The notes beneath the pieces are model-generated. The model had not been told where the DNA came from. It did no database searches and saw only the letters and a program-made list of their open reading frames with translations. 59,538 bases of DNA. It comes from Nitrincola sp. A-D6 (GTDB lineage: Bacteria; Pseudomonadota; Gammaproteobacteria; Pseudomonadales; Balneatricaceae). Where the stretch lies: positions 15-59,552 of the forward strand of contig NZ_JRLB01000029.1 in the NCBI RefSeq assembly GCF_000764495.1, read 5' to 3'. The translations under genes and the position numbers were made by a program. Every line of letters begins with the position of its first letter. Positions within the stretch are counted from its first letter, which is position 1. Shown piece by piece: positions 1 through 10,690 of the stretch.

Positions 1-816
1 CCGGAAAACACATTAGTCAGAGCCGTATGCACAGCCTCGGGAGACGCTAGCGCCTGTCGATGCAGGGCGGATGTATTGGCTTCAGGACAGAGTAGATAGG
101 CCGTACCCACCTGCACACCTGTCGCCCCCAGCGCCAGTGCCGCCTTGACCCCGGCCGGGCTGGCGATACCACCGGCGGCAATCACCCGGGGTGTTAAGAC
201 GATCTACCAACTGCGGCAGCAGGGCGAACAAACCGGTTTGCGTGCTCAGGTCATCGCTCAGGAACATTCCGCGATGACCACCGGCCTCAAGCCCCTGGGC
301 AATCACCGCATCCACACCACGTGCTTCCAGCCACAAGGCTTCCTCCAGGGTGGTGGCACTGGAGAGGATCTTGCTGCCCCAGCTACGCACCTGCTCTAAC
401 AGCCGTTCATCGGGCAAACCAAAATGAAAGCTGACAACCGGTGGTTTAAATTCACTCAGTAGCGCGGCTGTATCGGCATTAAAAGGTGTACGTCCGGCGC
501 CAGCTTGAATAACCTCTTGCCCAAGCTCTAACTCACGATAATAGGGTAACAGTGCCTGCTGCCAGCGAGCTTGTGTCGCGGCATCCGGCGCAGGCTGCGC
601 ATGACAGAAAAAATTTACATTGTAGGGTCGCGTGGTTGCCGTGCTGATGCGGCTTAACTCTGCAGCCAGGCTATCGGCGGTAAGCATGGCGCAGGGCAGG
701 GATCCCAAACCCCCGGCCCCGGAAACCGCCAGGGTCAGATCACTACCCTGAACACCCGCCATAGGTGCTTGAATAATAGGCCATTGCATACCCAGATCTT
801 CAGCAAACTTTGACAC
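1..816 (-). CDS. Nitronate monooxygenase (partial, frameshifted)
   Basis: FMN-dependent oxidation of alkyl nitronates in the cytoplasm is the family function (2-nitropropane dioxygenase/NMO). The N-terminus carries the flavin-barrel start PIIQAPMAG, and the family segment EAGGHRG lies near residues 177-183. After 'DRLNTP' the frame breaks; the other frame gives VIAAGGIASPAGVKAA, the expected phosphate-binding loop region. Removing one base from the CCC at 185-187 joins the two. The gene then runs off the window at position 1, so the last part of the barrel is missing here. The start at 816 matches the usual family start (MSKFAE). It has no co-directional partner inside the window. Confidence 0.85.
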
Positions 817-897
817 CTGTCGTCTCCTTATAAATTAACCAGACCCGCCATTAAAGCGGCCCCACTATAACAAACTAACCGGGTGATGCCTTTACCC

Positions 898-3054
898 CTA
901 ACGTCTGCGCCAGACATGATAACGCTGCAACCAGGCCAGCACTCGCTGCGGCGCATGGGCTTTTTTCCAGTTACCTGCGGCAAATTTATTGCCCTCAGTC
1001 AGGGTTGGATAAATATGGATAGTGCCGAGCAGTTTATTCAAACCCAGCCCATGTTTCATCGCCAGCACAAACTCAGCTATCAAATCACCGGCATGCGGTC
1101 CCACCAGGGTCACCCCGAGGATTTTGTCTTTACCCGGTGGTGTCAGAACTTTAATAAAGCCATAGGCCTGGCTGTCAGCAATGGCTCTATCCAGATCGTC
1201 CAGAGCATAATGAGTTACCTCATAGGCAACTCCCTGAGCCTTCGCGTCCTGTTCATTCAACCCAACCCGCGCCACTTCAGGATCGGTAAACGTAGCCCAG
1301 GGCAGGTAGGTGTAATCCACCGGAAAACGCTTAAACTCACCGAACAGGGCATTCACTGTGGCATGCCAGGCCTGGTGTGAAGCCGCATGGGTAAACTGAT
1401 AAGGACCGATCAAATCACCGCAGGCATAGATATTGGGATAGAGCGTCTGCAGATAGCTGTTGGTATCAATACCCTTGGCCTGATCCGGAAGTAACCCCAG
1501 GGTCTCCAGTCCATAGCCATGCAGCCGCGGCTTGCGCCCCACGGCAAGCAGCAGCCGGTCAAACCCGATACGCTCTTCATCGCCAGTGGCATTTTTAACC
1601 AGCAAGTACGACTGACCTGTTTGCGCATCGGTTTCAACAGCCAGCGCTTGATGATTCAGACGCAGATCAACCCCTTCACTGCGCAACTTCATCATCACCG
1701 CTTCACTGGCATCGGCATCCTCACGGGGCATGATCCGTTCACCCCGTTCTACCTGAATCACCTGAGACCCCAGACGCTGAAAAGCCTGACTCAACTCACA
1801 GCCTATGGGGCCACCACCCAGTACCAATAACCGTTGTGGCAGGGTGTCCAGCGACCAGAGGTTTTCAGAGGTCAGATAATCTATGTCTGCCAGCCCCGCT
1901 AAATCAGGCAGCAGCGGTTCGGCTCCAGTCGCAAGAATAATAGCGCGAGAGGACACCCGCTCGACTTTGCCATCAGGGTAGCGAATATCGACTTCCCATG
2001 GGCTAACCAGTGTGGCGGTACCTTGACGAACATCCACACCGAGGCCCTGAAAACGTTCAACCGAATCATGTGGCTCAATGGTTTCGATCACCTTATGCAC
2101 GCGCTGCATCACCGCTTTGAAATCTATATCGGGCGTATGCGGGGTTATACCGAAGCGCTCCGCTTCACGCATTTCCTGAGCCAAGCGGGCGGTGCGAATC
2201 AAGGCTTTAGACGGTACGCAACCGGTATTCAGGCAGTCCCCCCCCATCTGGTGTTTTTCCACCAGGATCACCCTGGCTTTAACCGCTGCCGCAATATAAG
2301 CCGCGACCAGTCCCCCACTACCAGCACCAATCACCAGCAGATTGGTATCAAACTGACGAGGCTTGGTCCAAACTGCCATAGACTTTCGATTCTTTATGAT
2401 TGTAAGTACTCGCTTAGCCACTATAGGAAAAATGCCTAGCAGCACAAAAGCACCCAGTAGCCCCGGTGAGAGCACATCACCGGGAGCGCTGATCTGCGCC
2501 AGCTGCGTGCCCGCATTCACATACACCAGAGTGCCGGCGATCATCCCCAGTTGACTGACCCACCAGAACGTCCAGACTTTCATCTGCGTCAGGCCCATGG
2601 CCAGATTCAGTACGAAGAAAGGCACTGCGGGTACCAGGCGTAAGGCAAACAGGTAAAACGCACCTTCGCGTTGAATCCCGCTATCGAGTTTTTGCATCTG
2701 ACGACTGAAACGCTGCCGCACCCAATCATGTAACAGAAAGCGTGACACCAGCATCGCCAGCGTAGCGCCCAGTGTGGAAGCGAAAGATACCAACAAAAAC
2801 CCCCAGCCCAGTCCGAAAACCGCCCCTCCAGCCAGAGTCATAATCGCCGCTCCCGGCAAAGACAGGGCGGTCACACCGACATAGATCAGAAAATACACCA
2901 GGCTAAGCAATACAGGCCTGGCATCACGCAGTGCAATCAGTTCATTCTGCTGTCGCTTCAGGTTGTCAAAGCTCAAAACCTCCAGCCAGCCGAGCTGCCA
3001 GATCACTAGGCCAGAGGCCAACAGTATCAGCAGCAGCCCTATTTTTTTACTCAT
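898..3054 (-). CDS. TVP38/TMEM64 membrane domain fused to FAD-dependent disulfide oxidoreductase (mercuric reductase-like)
   Basis: A 718-residue fusion. Residues about 1-230 are a hydrophobic TVP38/TMEM64 (DedA-related) domain with several membrane segments. Residues about 235-718 are a class I pyridine nucleotide-disulfide oxidoreductase: FAD loop VIGAGSGG near 242, redox pair CLNTGC (Cys274 and Cys279), NAD(P)H loop LGGGPIGCE, second FAD motif IYACGD, and the C-terminal HIYPTLTE active-site segment. The family includes mercuric reductase and lipoamide dehydrogenase. I see no N-terminal HMA domain, no C-terminal vicinal Cys pair and no mer genes nearby, so mercury reduction is not supported. 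The real substrate is unknown; the fusion suggests a membrane-tethered thiol/disulfide or quinone-linked role (inference). Confidence 0.85.
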   Translation of the reverse strand: MSKKIGLLLILLASGLVIWQLGWLEVLSFDNLKRQQNELIALRDARPVLLSLVYFLIYVGVTALSLPGAAIMTLAGGAVFGLGWGFLLVSFASTLGATLAMLVSRFLLHDWVRQRFSRQMQKLDSGIQREGAFYLFALRLVPAVPFFVLNLAMGLTQMKVWTFWWVSQLGMIAGTLVYVNAGTQLAQISAPGDVLSPGLLGAFVLLGIFPIVAKRVLTIIKNRKSMAVWTKPRQFDTNLLVIGAGSGGLVAAYIAAAVKARVILVEKHQMGGDCLNTGCVPSKALIRTARLAQEMREAERFGITPHTPDIDFKAVMQRVHKVIETIEPHDSVERFQGLGVDVRQGTATLVSPWEVDIRYPDGKVERVSSRAIILATGAEPLLPDLAGLADIDYLTSENLWSLDTLPQRLLVLGGGPIGCELSQAFQRLGSQVIQVERGERIMPREDADASEAVMMKLRSEGVDLRLNHQALAVETDAQTGQSYLLVKNATGDEERIGFDRLLLAVGRKPRLHGYGLETLGLLPDQAKGIDTNSYLQTLYPNIYACGDLIGPYQFTHAASHQAWHATVNALFGEFKRFPVDYTYLPWATFTDPEVARVGLNEQDAKAQGVAYEVTHYALDDLDRAIADSQAYGFIKVLTPPGKDKILGVTLVGPHAGDLIAEFVLAMKHGLGLNKLLGTIHIYPTLTEGNKFAAGNWKKAHAPQRVLAWLQRYHVWRRR

Positions 3055-3432
3055 AACCGGTACCTTATTCTGTGTAGATGTACTGTATGGGTCGGCACTT
3101 ATGCAAATACCTTACACAAGCCTCTCAAATTTCTATAGCTAAGCCAGTCTCGCAAGCCAGAGTAACTCCATAAGGTTTTCAAACACACCAGCCGTTGTTA
3201 ACTCTAGAGTATGACCCTGTTATCACGCATAGTTCAGTCAAATCTTTTCCCGGATAGTGCTTTAGTATCATGGCTCTTGCCTCTTCGCCTTATTCGTGGC
3301 AATTCACCCATATAATGTGTAGGATTGAAACAATATCCATGTAGCTTGTGACGTAATTTGGGGGCTTTTGCGGTCTTAGGTAAGTTTCTTATTCCAGCGA
3401 AAGGACAAGATGGTTTTATTGAGAACTGCTGA
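3055..3432. other. Intergenic region before the CheB/CheR-GGDEF-EAL gene
   Basis: No gene is apparent. It separates two divergent genes and so should hold both promoters. A TATAAT at 3311-3316 could be the -10 element of the rightward gene, but I see no good -35 at the right distance. No convincing hairpin or repeat was noticed. Confidence 0.3.
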
Positions 3433-6400
3433 ATGACAACAAAACAAAACGCAGTAGATAATAAGTTAATTCACGGCAAGGCTACTGCAGCAAAAAAGCG
3501 AGCCGACAAGAGCGGAAACAAGCCGGAAACAAGGGTCGTGGCGGGTAAACGTCCCTATATTGTCGGTATTGGTTCCTCCGCCGGTGGGCTTGAAGCACTA
3601 ACCAATCTGATCAGTGCACTACCCACAGATCTTGGTGCCAGTTATGTGGTGATTCAGCACCTTTCACCTACCCACCGCAGTATGATGGCACAGCTGCTTG
3701 GGCGTGAAACAGCCATGGCGGTACTGGAGATCGAAGACGGTGTAACCCCCCAGGCAGACACTATTTATGTAACGCCTCCAAGTCACAATGTGATGCTGAA
3801 AGCTGGCCAGTTCTCACTAATTGAAGGCCCGCGCCAAACCCTGCCTCGTCCCTCGGTAAATACCTTTTTTACTTCTCTCGCCAATGGTAAAGGCGAGGAT
3901 GCTATTGGTGTGATCCTTTCCGGCACAGGATCAGACGGAGCGGCAGGATTACGCGAGATTAAAGCGGCTGGTGGATTTACCTTTGCCCAGGAACCCGGTA
4001 CAGCCAAATACTCTGGCATGCCCCAGGCGGCAATTGATACCGGCTGTACCGATGCCGTATTACCCCCGGAATCGATTGCCAACGAAATTGCCCTGATCAC
4101 CCGCACCCACGGTGCCGTTTCACTTACTCCCAAACCGGCAACTGCCGCGACCTCCCTGAAAAAGCTATTAATAAAGGTCAAGCAGCATACCCACATCGAT
4201 TTTGGCGGATACAAGGAAGGCACGGTTATCCGGCGTATTGAACGCCGTCTTGCAGCACGCCGCGTAAGTTCACTGGAAGATTATCTTATTCTGGTTGAAA
4301 GCGACACGGATGAATTAGACAGATTATGTAAGGATATCCTGATTTCGGTGACCGCCTTTTTTCGTGATCGCGAAGCCTTTGAGGTTTTACGAACATCCTT
4401 ACAAGCCATGCTGCAGGAAAAGCAGCCGGGTGACGAGATCCGTCTTTGGGTTGCCGGTTGCGCGACAGGAGAAGAGGCCTATACCCTGGCCATCCTGCTT
4501 GCCGAGCTGCTGGGACCAAATCTGGTGCATTACCGTATTCAGATTTTTGCCACCGATATTGACATGAATGCCCTGGCTATTGCGCGGCGTGGTTCCTATA
4601 ACGAAACAGTGCTCAATGACATGGATGATGAGCTGTTGAATCGTTATTTTACCCGTTCTACAGGTAATCACTTTGAAATTTCCCGAACCCTGCGTGAGAT
4701 GGTGGTAGTAGCACGACAGGATATTATTCAGGACCCTCCATTCCTGCGTCTTGACCTGGTCAGTTGTCGTAATGTGCTGATCTATTTTAATGCGGACCTG
4801 CAAGCCAAAGTACTATCAACCTTCCACTATGGCTTACGAACGGGGGCGCTGCTTTTTCTCGGCAAATCCGAAGGAATCGCCCACCAGGAAAACCTGTTTA
4901 CACCAGCAGACAAATCGGCCCACCTGTTCCGTCGTCAAGCGGGTGAGGGGCGTTTGCTTTCCACCAGCTTCCGGCTGCCGGATGTGCGCCGCCAGAGTTC
5001 GAATATGCCCCGCTCTTCGGACAGCGAGCAGCGCTTGCTGGATGTAGCGATCAAGCACTATATCCCGCCGGCCGTATTGATCAATTCCAGTTATGAGATT
5101 CAGCATATCCATGGGGATGTGTCGCCCTACCTGTCTATCGGTGCAGGCAGGCCCAGCACCAATCTGCAGCAGTTAATCAAGCAGGAATACCGTACCGACC
5201 TGCAACTACTGGTTCATCAGGTAGAACACAAGTTAAATGCTGCCTACGGGCGTCCTTACGGAATCAAGATCCCGGACGGGATGATCCATGCTCGAATGGC
5301 AGTACACCCTCTGGAACAGGGGGTTACCAATACCTTTTTTCTGGTCTGCTTTGAACCCACAACTGAGCCTCAAGCACCTGATCCCCAATCAGCACTGACT
5401 TATGGTGCTAAGGAGGGCCACGACATCAAGGTGCTTGAAGATGAGCTGAACATTACCCGCGAACGCCTGCAAACTGTTATTGAAGAGCTGGAAACCTCAA
5501 ATGAGGAGATGCAAGCGCTTAATGAAGAGGTTCAGGCTGCCAATGAGGAGCTGCAATCATCTAATGAAGAACTGGAATCTTCTAATGAGGAATTACAGTC
5601 GACTAACGAAGAGCTGACAACTGTAAATGATGAGTTGCAGCTTCGTTCCGCCGAGTTAGCTGAAGCGTTGAATGATCTGGAAAAAATCCAGAACAGTGTC
5701 GGCTTCCCAATTCTGGTCTGTAATGCGGCTATGGAGCTGACCCGCTTCAACAGTCCTGCTGCGGATGTCTTTTCGCTGGTGGGCAAATCCATAGGCCAGG
5801 CTATCCCGTCCCTGCGTTTACCGAAAGGCATGAAAGATATCTCGGCATGGGTCAATCTGGCTATAGAAGACAATATCAGCATTGAAGAACCGATTTACAC
5901 CAATGATCGCCACTACCTGCTACACATCGCACCCTATGAGAAAACGCTGCTAGCCGGTACGCGTGGTGCCATTATCGTTTTGATGGATCAAACCGAACAG
6001 ATGAATCAGGAGCGGGAGATCAGCGAGAGTCGTCAGCAATTGATGGCGATTATGAATAATTCCACAACGATCATCACTCTCAAGGATCTGACAGGACGGT
6101 ATGAGTTTGTTAACGCCCAGTTTGAAAAAGTGTTTGGTCTGCATGCCCAGGATGTCATAGGCAAAACCGATGCTCAGCTCTTTTCTGCCAAAATATCCGA
6201 TGAATTACGTAGCCGCGACCTGGATGTGGCTCGCAAGGCCGCGTCAGTTGAATCTGAAGATGTGATCGATTTGATCGATGGCGAGCATTATCTGATGTCA
6301 GTACGCTTCCCGTTATTTGATGCCGATGCAGTTATTCAGAGTATCTGCACCCAGTCCATCGATATCACCTCACGCAAACATGCTGAAGAGCAGTTGCGTC

Positions 6401-8057
6401 TGGCCGCACGGGTCTTTGACCGGGCCGGTGAAGGGATTGTTGTCACTGATACATCACAAACAATTCTGACTGTGAATGATGCCTTCACCAAGGTCACCGG
6501 TTATGCGGCTGCAGAAGTATTAGGTAAAACACCAGCTATACTCAACTCTGGTCGTCATGACAAGGAGTTCTACCAGACTATGTGGGATACCCTGCAGGAG
6601 CATGGCTGGTGGCAAGGCGAAATATGGAACAAGCGAAAAAATGGTGAACTTTATCCCGAATGGCTGACCGTGAATACGGTGCACAACCCTGACGGCAAGA
6701 TCATCAACTATGTGGGTATTTTCAGCGATATCACTGTGATCAAGGAGTCTCAGCACCGTATCGAGTTCCTCGCAACCCACGATGAGATGACCTCACTTCC
6801 CAATCGCGGCCTTTTCCTTGATCGTGTACATCAGATGGTGATGAGAGCACGGCGTGATCAGAACACCCGTGCGGCAGTTTTCTTTGTCGACCTGGATAAC
6901 TTCAAGGTAATCAATGACTCACTCGGCCATCAAGCCGGTGATGACATGCTCAAGGAAGTGGCGATTCGTTTGCGTGACTGTGTCCGGGGTGCCGATACAG
7001 TAGCGCGTTTTGGCGGTGATGAGTTTGCCCTGTTACTGGAAGGTGCTACTGCAACAGAAGCCGAGATCACCGCAGGGCGTATTGCAACTGCCCTGGCAAC
7101 CCCTATCTCCTTGTCTGGGCAGGCGATCCATATTAGCGCGAGCATCGGGATCAGCCTGTTTCCTGAAGATGGCGATGATGCAGACACCCTGCTCAAGCAC
7201 GCTGATGGCGCCATGTACAAGGCCAAGGATGTAGGTAAATGCACCCACTGTTTCTTTACCAGCGACCTGAAAAAATCGGCAGATGAACGTCTGCAACTGG
7301 AAAATGGTCTGCGCCTGGCAATTGAGCGGGATGAGTTGTTTCTGCTTTATCAGCCACAACTGGCACTGAGTAGCGGCGAGTTGATCGGTGTTGAAGCCTT
7401 GTTGCGCTGGCAGCATCCGGTACTGGGTTTGATCCCACCCGACAAGTTTATCCCCTTGGCAGAAAAAACCGGTCTAATCAATGTAGTAGGAGAGTGGGTG
7501 GCCGAAAACGCCTGCCGTCAAGCAGCCGCATGGATCGAGCAGGGCTACGGGTTACCCAGGATTTCGATCAATGTTTCGGCAGAGCAGTTTCGCCGTGGTG
7601 ATATTCCACTATCCATGCGAAATCTGCTGGAAAAATACCGGCTCGCTCCTGAAAGTCTGGTTATTGAACTGACCGAGACAGCGTTAATGGTCGACCCTGA
7701 ACAGGCCCAAAAAATATTGCGCAAACTCAAGGATATGGGACTGCGGGTAAGTATCGATGACTTTGGCACGGGCTACTCATCATTGGCGCATTTACGTCGC
7801 TTTCCGATAGATGAACTCAAGATTGATCGCAACTTCGTCGATGAGGTAGCCTCCTGTCAGGATGATCGGGCCATCGCCCGGACCATCCTGCGATGGCCGA
7901 TACTTTGAATCTCTCGGCAGTAGCAGAGGGGATAGAGACTCAGGAGCAATGCAATGTGCTGCATGAGCTGGGATGTCCATCAGGTCAGGGGTATCTTTTT
8001 GCCGCTGCAATCAGCGCCGAAGATGTTATGCGACGTTTTCCTATTATCCAAAAATAG
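3433..8057 (+). CDS. CheB-CheR-PAS-GGDEF-EAL hybrid signalling protein (one frameshift near the end)
   Basis: A giant cytoplasmic sensor, about 1541 residues once the shift is repaired. Order: CheB methylesterase (about 42-225; catalytic Ser in GSSAGG, His in IQHLSP, Asp in GTGSDG); CheR methyltransferase (about 245-500; GCATGEEAYTLA, FATDID, SCRNVLIYF); a PAS-like region; a long Glu/Asn-rich coiled coil with repeated NEEL units (about 670-760); about three PAS domains; GGDEF (motif 1194-1198, with an RxxD inhibitory site five residues upstream); and EAL (motif 1321-1323). The frame ends early at 7908; from 7893 another frame supplies MADTLNLSAVAEGIET through to a stop at 8055-8057, so one base is missing near 7892. 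No receptor or chemotaxis operon adjoins. It probably links PAS-sensed cues to c-di-GMP turnover; whether CheB/CheR still act on receptors is unknown. Confidence 0.9.
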
Positions 8058-8196
8058 TTACAGCGCCTCTGATTATTCGTGAGCAGATATCCTGCTCACC
8101 ATCCAACTGATCGACGCTTGTTGGCTAATTTAATCATGAACTATTAACTCTGTTTGTCGTCTTATTAGTGCATCAACTTATTAATCAGGGTAACGC

Positions 8197-8565
8197 ATGC
8201 AACCCAAACGGCAATTATTACACAAGTACATCGGTAGCCTTATGCTGCTGTTGCTTGTTATTGCCATGTTTCCAGCCAACCTTGTTGCTGCCTCGCCCCT
8301 GGCTACTGAACATCACCAGGTAACAGCGCATCCTTGTGATGCACAGTACTCCTCCACTCAGTTTTCCGAATCTACCCAGCCAGACTCAGGCACACTCGTG
8401 ACTGATATATGTCAGGGGGAGGGTTGCCTGCAATGCAGTACTTGTGCAGCGGTTAACCTGACCATCAGCAGTACCGACGAACCACCACTGGCATGGAAAC
8501 AATATTATCTAAGCCATCAGGGCAGTGAAACGACCCAGCGTTTAGAACGTCCGCCCAAAAGCTGA
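8197..8565 (+). CDS. Small secreted Cys-rich protein of a copper-type cluster
   Basis: 122 residues. An N-terminal hydrophobic segment (about residues 13-31) looks like a signal peptide. The mature part has several cysteines, including CQGEGCLQCSTCAAV, plus scattered histidines. I do not recognise the family with certainty; small proteins of the DUF2946 type with a similar layout often sit beside copper genes. It lies about 50 bases upstream of the multicopper oxidase in the same direction, so co-transcription and a metal-related periplasmic role are reasonable inferences. Confidence 0.6.
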   Translation: MQPKRQLLHKYIGSLMLLLLVIAMFPANLVAASPLATEHHQVTAHPCDAQYSSTQFSESTQPDSGTLVTDICQGEGCLQCSTCAAVNLTISSTDEPPLAWKQYYLSHQGSETTQRLERPPKS

Positions 8566-8615
8566 TTCAGACCCGGTAAACAGATCTGACCTTACCTCTG
8601 AAAAGGCTGAACACT

Positions 8616-10196
8616 ATGATACGTCGAGACTTTATGCGCCTGGGTGCGCTGGGACTTTTAACCCTGACACCGCTTGCCTCAATTGCCATGTCCAAACACC
8701 ACCAGGGTTCTGGTGTTGATCTTAAAATACGCCAACTACCAGAACACCTGCCCCTAAGGCAGCTACCTGAAATAGAGAATCTGGCCAGCGGTAATGTTTT
8801 TAAAGCCAGACTCAGCGTTGCTGCGACGCCGGTCGAGCTAACCGGGCCGGAGAAAACACAACTCTGGCTGTATAATAACCAGATCACCCCGCTGATCCAG
8901 GTAACCGAAGGGGATCATGTGGAAGTCCAGGTGGACAACCACCTGCACCAACCAACGACGGTGCACTGGCATGGCCTGAAAGTTCCAAACTCGGAAGATG
9001 GTGGTCCGCATGACCTGATAGCCCCGCATCAGAGTCGGACTTACCGCTTTCAGGTGAAACCAGGTGACGCAGGACTGCACTGGTTTCACCCCCATCCACA
9101 TGCATACCTGGCCGACCAGATCGCACACAGCATGGCGGCTGCCTTTCTGGTAAAACCCTACCAGGACCCCATGCCTGCGCTACCCAGCTATTTGTTGATG
9201 GTAACCGACTTACGCCTGGACGCTCAGGGACAGGTTGCCCCACATACCCATGTAGACTGGGTGAACGGTCGAGAGGGGGATATATTGCTGGTGAATGGCC
9301 AGCGTAATCCTAAACTGGAGCTGGCACCTGGCAGCACCCTGCGGCTACGGATGATCAACGCCTGTGCCGGACGCTACCTGCGTCTGGCACTGGACAAGCA
9401 CACTATACAACTCATCGGTACCGACGGCGGTTATCTGGAGCAGCCAGTGGAGCTGGAGGAACTGCTACTGGTTCCCGGCCAGCGCTGTGATATGTTGATC
9501 AAGCTCAGTCATGAGCCCAACCAATCCTTTGCGCTGCAAACACTCCCTTATGACCGCGACTGGATGGGACCGAGACCGGCACACTACCTGACAACAGAAA
9601 CCCTGATGACCCTGGCAACCAACGCGGCCACTCGGGCCCCGGCAATTGCACTGCCACAACGCTTGACTGAGATTAAGCCCTTGGCAGAAGCCGAAGTCCA
9701 TCGTCTGTTAGAGCTGTCTGAGGTCATGCCTGGCCATGCTATGTCATCAATGGGTCACAATCAGGAAAGTACCACTAGCCCCCAAGGCCATGGCGGGCAT
9801 AGCATGCACGGCAACCAGGGTCAGCATAGCCCCGCAGGCATTATGACAGGGCGTCCCCCGATTGAATTTCTAATCAATGGCGAATCCTTTACCCCCGGCC
9901 GGATCATGTTTACCGGCAAGGTCGGACAGCTTGAGGAATGGGAGGTTTTCAACAATTCACATATGGACCATCCCTTCCATATTCACGGTACCCATTTTCA
10001 GGTGGTTGCCGAACAGGATGCAGCCGGGGCTTGGCAAATACCGGCTTACCGCGCTTGGCGGGACACAGTGAATTTGCTACCAAACCAGCGCCTGAAATTA
10101 CGCCTGGTATTTAATGAGCCCGGGGAGTGGATGTTCCACTGCCATATTATTGAACATGAAGAACTGGGTATGATGGCCAGTATACTGGTGCAATAA
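8616..10196 (+). CDS. Periplasmic multicopper oxidase (CueO/CopA-like)
   Basis: 526 residues with a Tat-type leader (MIRRDFMRLGALGLL) for export of the folded, copper-loaded enzyme. All four copper-ligand blocks are visible: HWHG at 117-120, HWFHPHPH, HPFHIHG from 452, and HCHIIEHEELGMM from 508, giving type 1, 2 and 3 sites. Between the last two cupredoxin parts (about residues 375-415) is a Met/His-rich stretch (SMGHNQ, GHGGHSMHGN), as in cuprous oxidases of the CueO type, where it helps bind Cu(I). The likely role is oxidation of Cu(I) to Cu(II) in the periplasm for copper tolerance. It is followed closely by the DUF411 gene. Confidence 0.9.
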   Translation: MIRRDFMRLGALGLLTLTPLASIAMSKHHQGSGVDLKIRQLPEHLPLRQLPEIENLASGNVFKARLSVAATPVELTGPEKTQLWLYNNQITPLIQVTEGDHVEVQVDNHLHQPTTVHWHGLKVPNSEDGGPHDLIAPHQSRTYRFQVKPGDAGLHWFHPHPHAYLADQIAHSMAAAFLVKPYQDPMPALPSYLLMVTDLRLDAQGQVAPHTHVDWVNGREGDILLVNGQRNPKLELAPGSTLRLRMINACAGRYLRLALDKHTIQLIGTDGGYLEQPVELEELLLVPGQRCDMLIKLSHEPNQSFALQTLPYDRDWMGPRPAHYLTTETLMTLATNAATRAPAIALPQRLTEIKPLAEAEVHRLLELSEVMPGHAMSSMGHNQESTTSPQGHGGHSMHGNQGQHSPAGIMTGRPPIEFLINGESFTPGRIMFTGKVGQLEEWEVFNNSHMDHPFHIHGTHFQVVAEQDAAGAWQIPAYRAWRDTVNLLPNQRLKLRLVFNEPGEWMFHCHIIEHEELGMMASILVQ

Positions 10197-10211
10197 CCCG
10201 TTAAGGAGAAA

Positions 10212-10690
10212 ATGATGAAAACCAAGTTTGCAATAATTACTACCGTCTTGCTCAGTGCCTTAGGCTTATCTTGATCAGTGCTAACAGCTCGGCTGAACCG
10301 ACCATGCAGGTCTACAAGAGTGAAACCTGTGGTTGCTGTCAGGACTGGATAGAGCATATCGAAGCGGCCGGTATTCCTGTTGAAAGCACCAATTTGAACG
10401 CTATGAACAACAAGAAAATGGAGCTGGGTGTACCTCCACAACTGGCATCCTGCCATACCGCTGTGATAGATGGCTATGTGATCGAAGGGCATGTACCGGC
10501 TTCGGATATCCTACGCCTGCTGCGTGAAAAACCCGCCGTTACCGGCCTCACAGTACCCGGTATGCCGCACGGCTCACCGGGTATGGAAACCGGCAAGGAA
10601 GATCACTATCAGGTGCTGGCATTTGACAGCAAAGACGAAAGCATAAACGTCTGGTCTGAGTATAATCAGCCTGATCCCAGCCAATCATGA
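10212..10690 (+). CDS. DUF411 periplasmic metal-binding protein (frameshift in the signal peptide)
   Basis: DUF411 proteins are small periplasmic proteins common in copper and other metal-resistance clusters. The core holds the typical ETCGCCQDW motif and a later Cys/His pair (SCHT). The ATG at 10212 has a good ribosome site (AAGGAG at 10202-10207) and starts a normal leader (MMKTKFAIITTVLLSALGLS), but that frame stops at 10272. The core continues in another frame from 10271. One base missing near 10270 would give a protein of about 159 residues with an intact leader. Without it, only an internal TTG could start a leaderless form. It lies 15 bases after the multicopper oxidase stop. Confidence 0.85.

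Noticed and set aside
898..3054. Mercuric reductase (merA) call
   Set aside because: It has the disulfide reductase core but no HMA domain, no C-terminal Cys pair and no mer neighbours.
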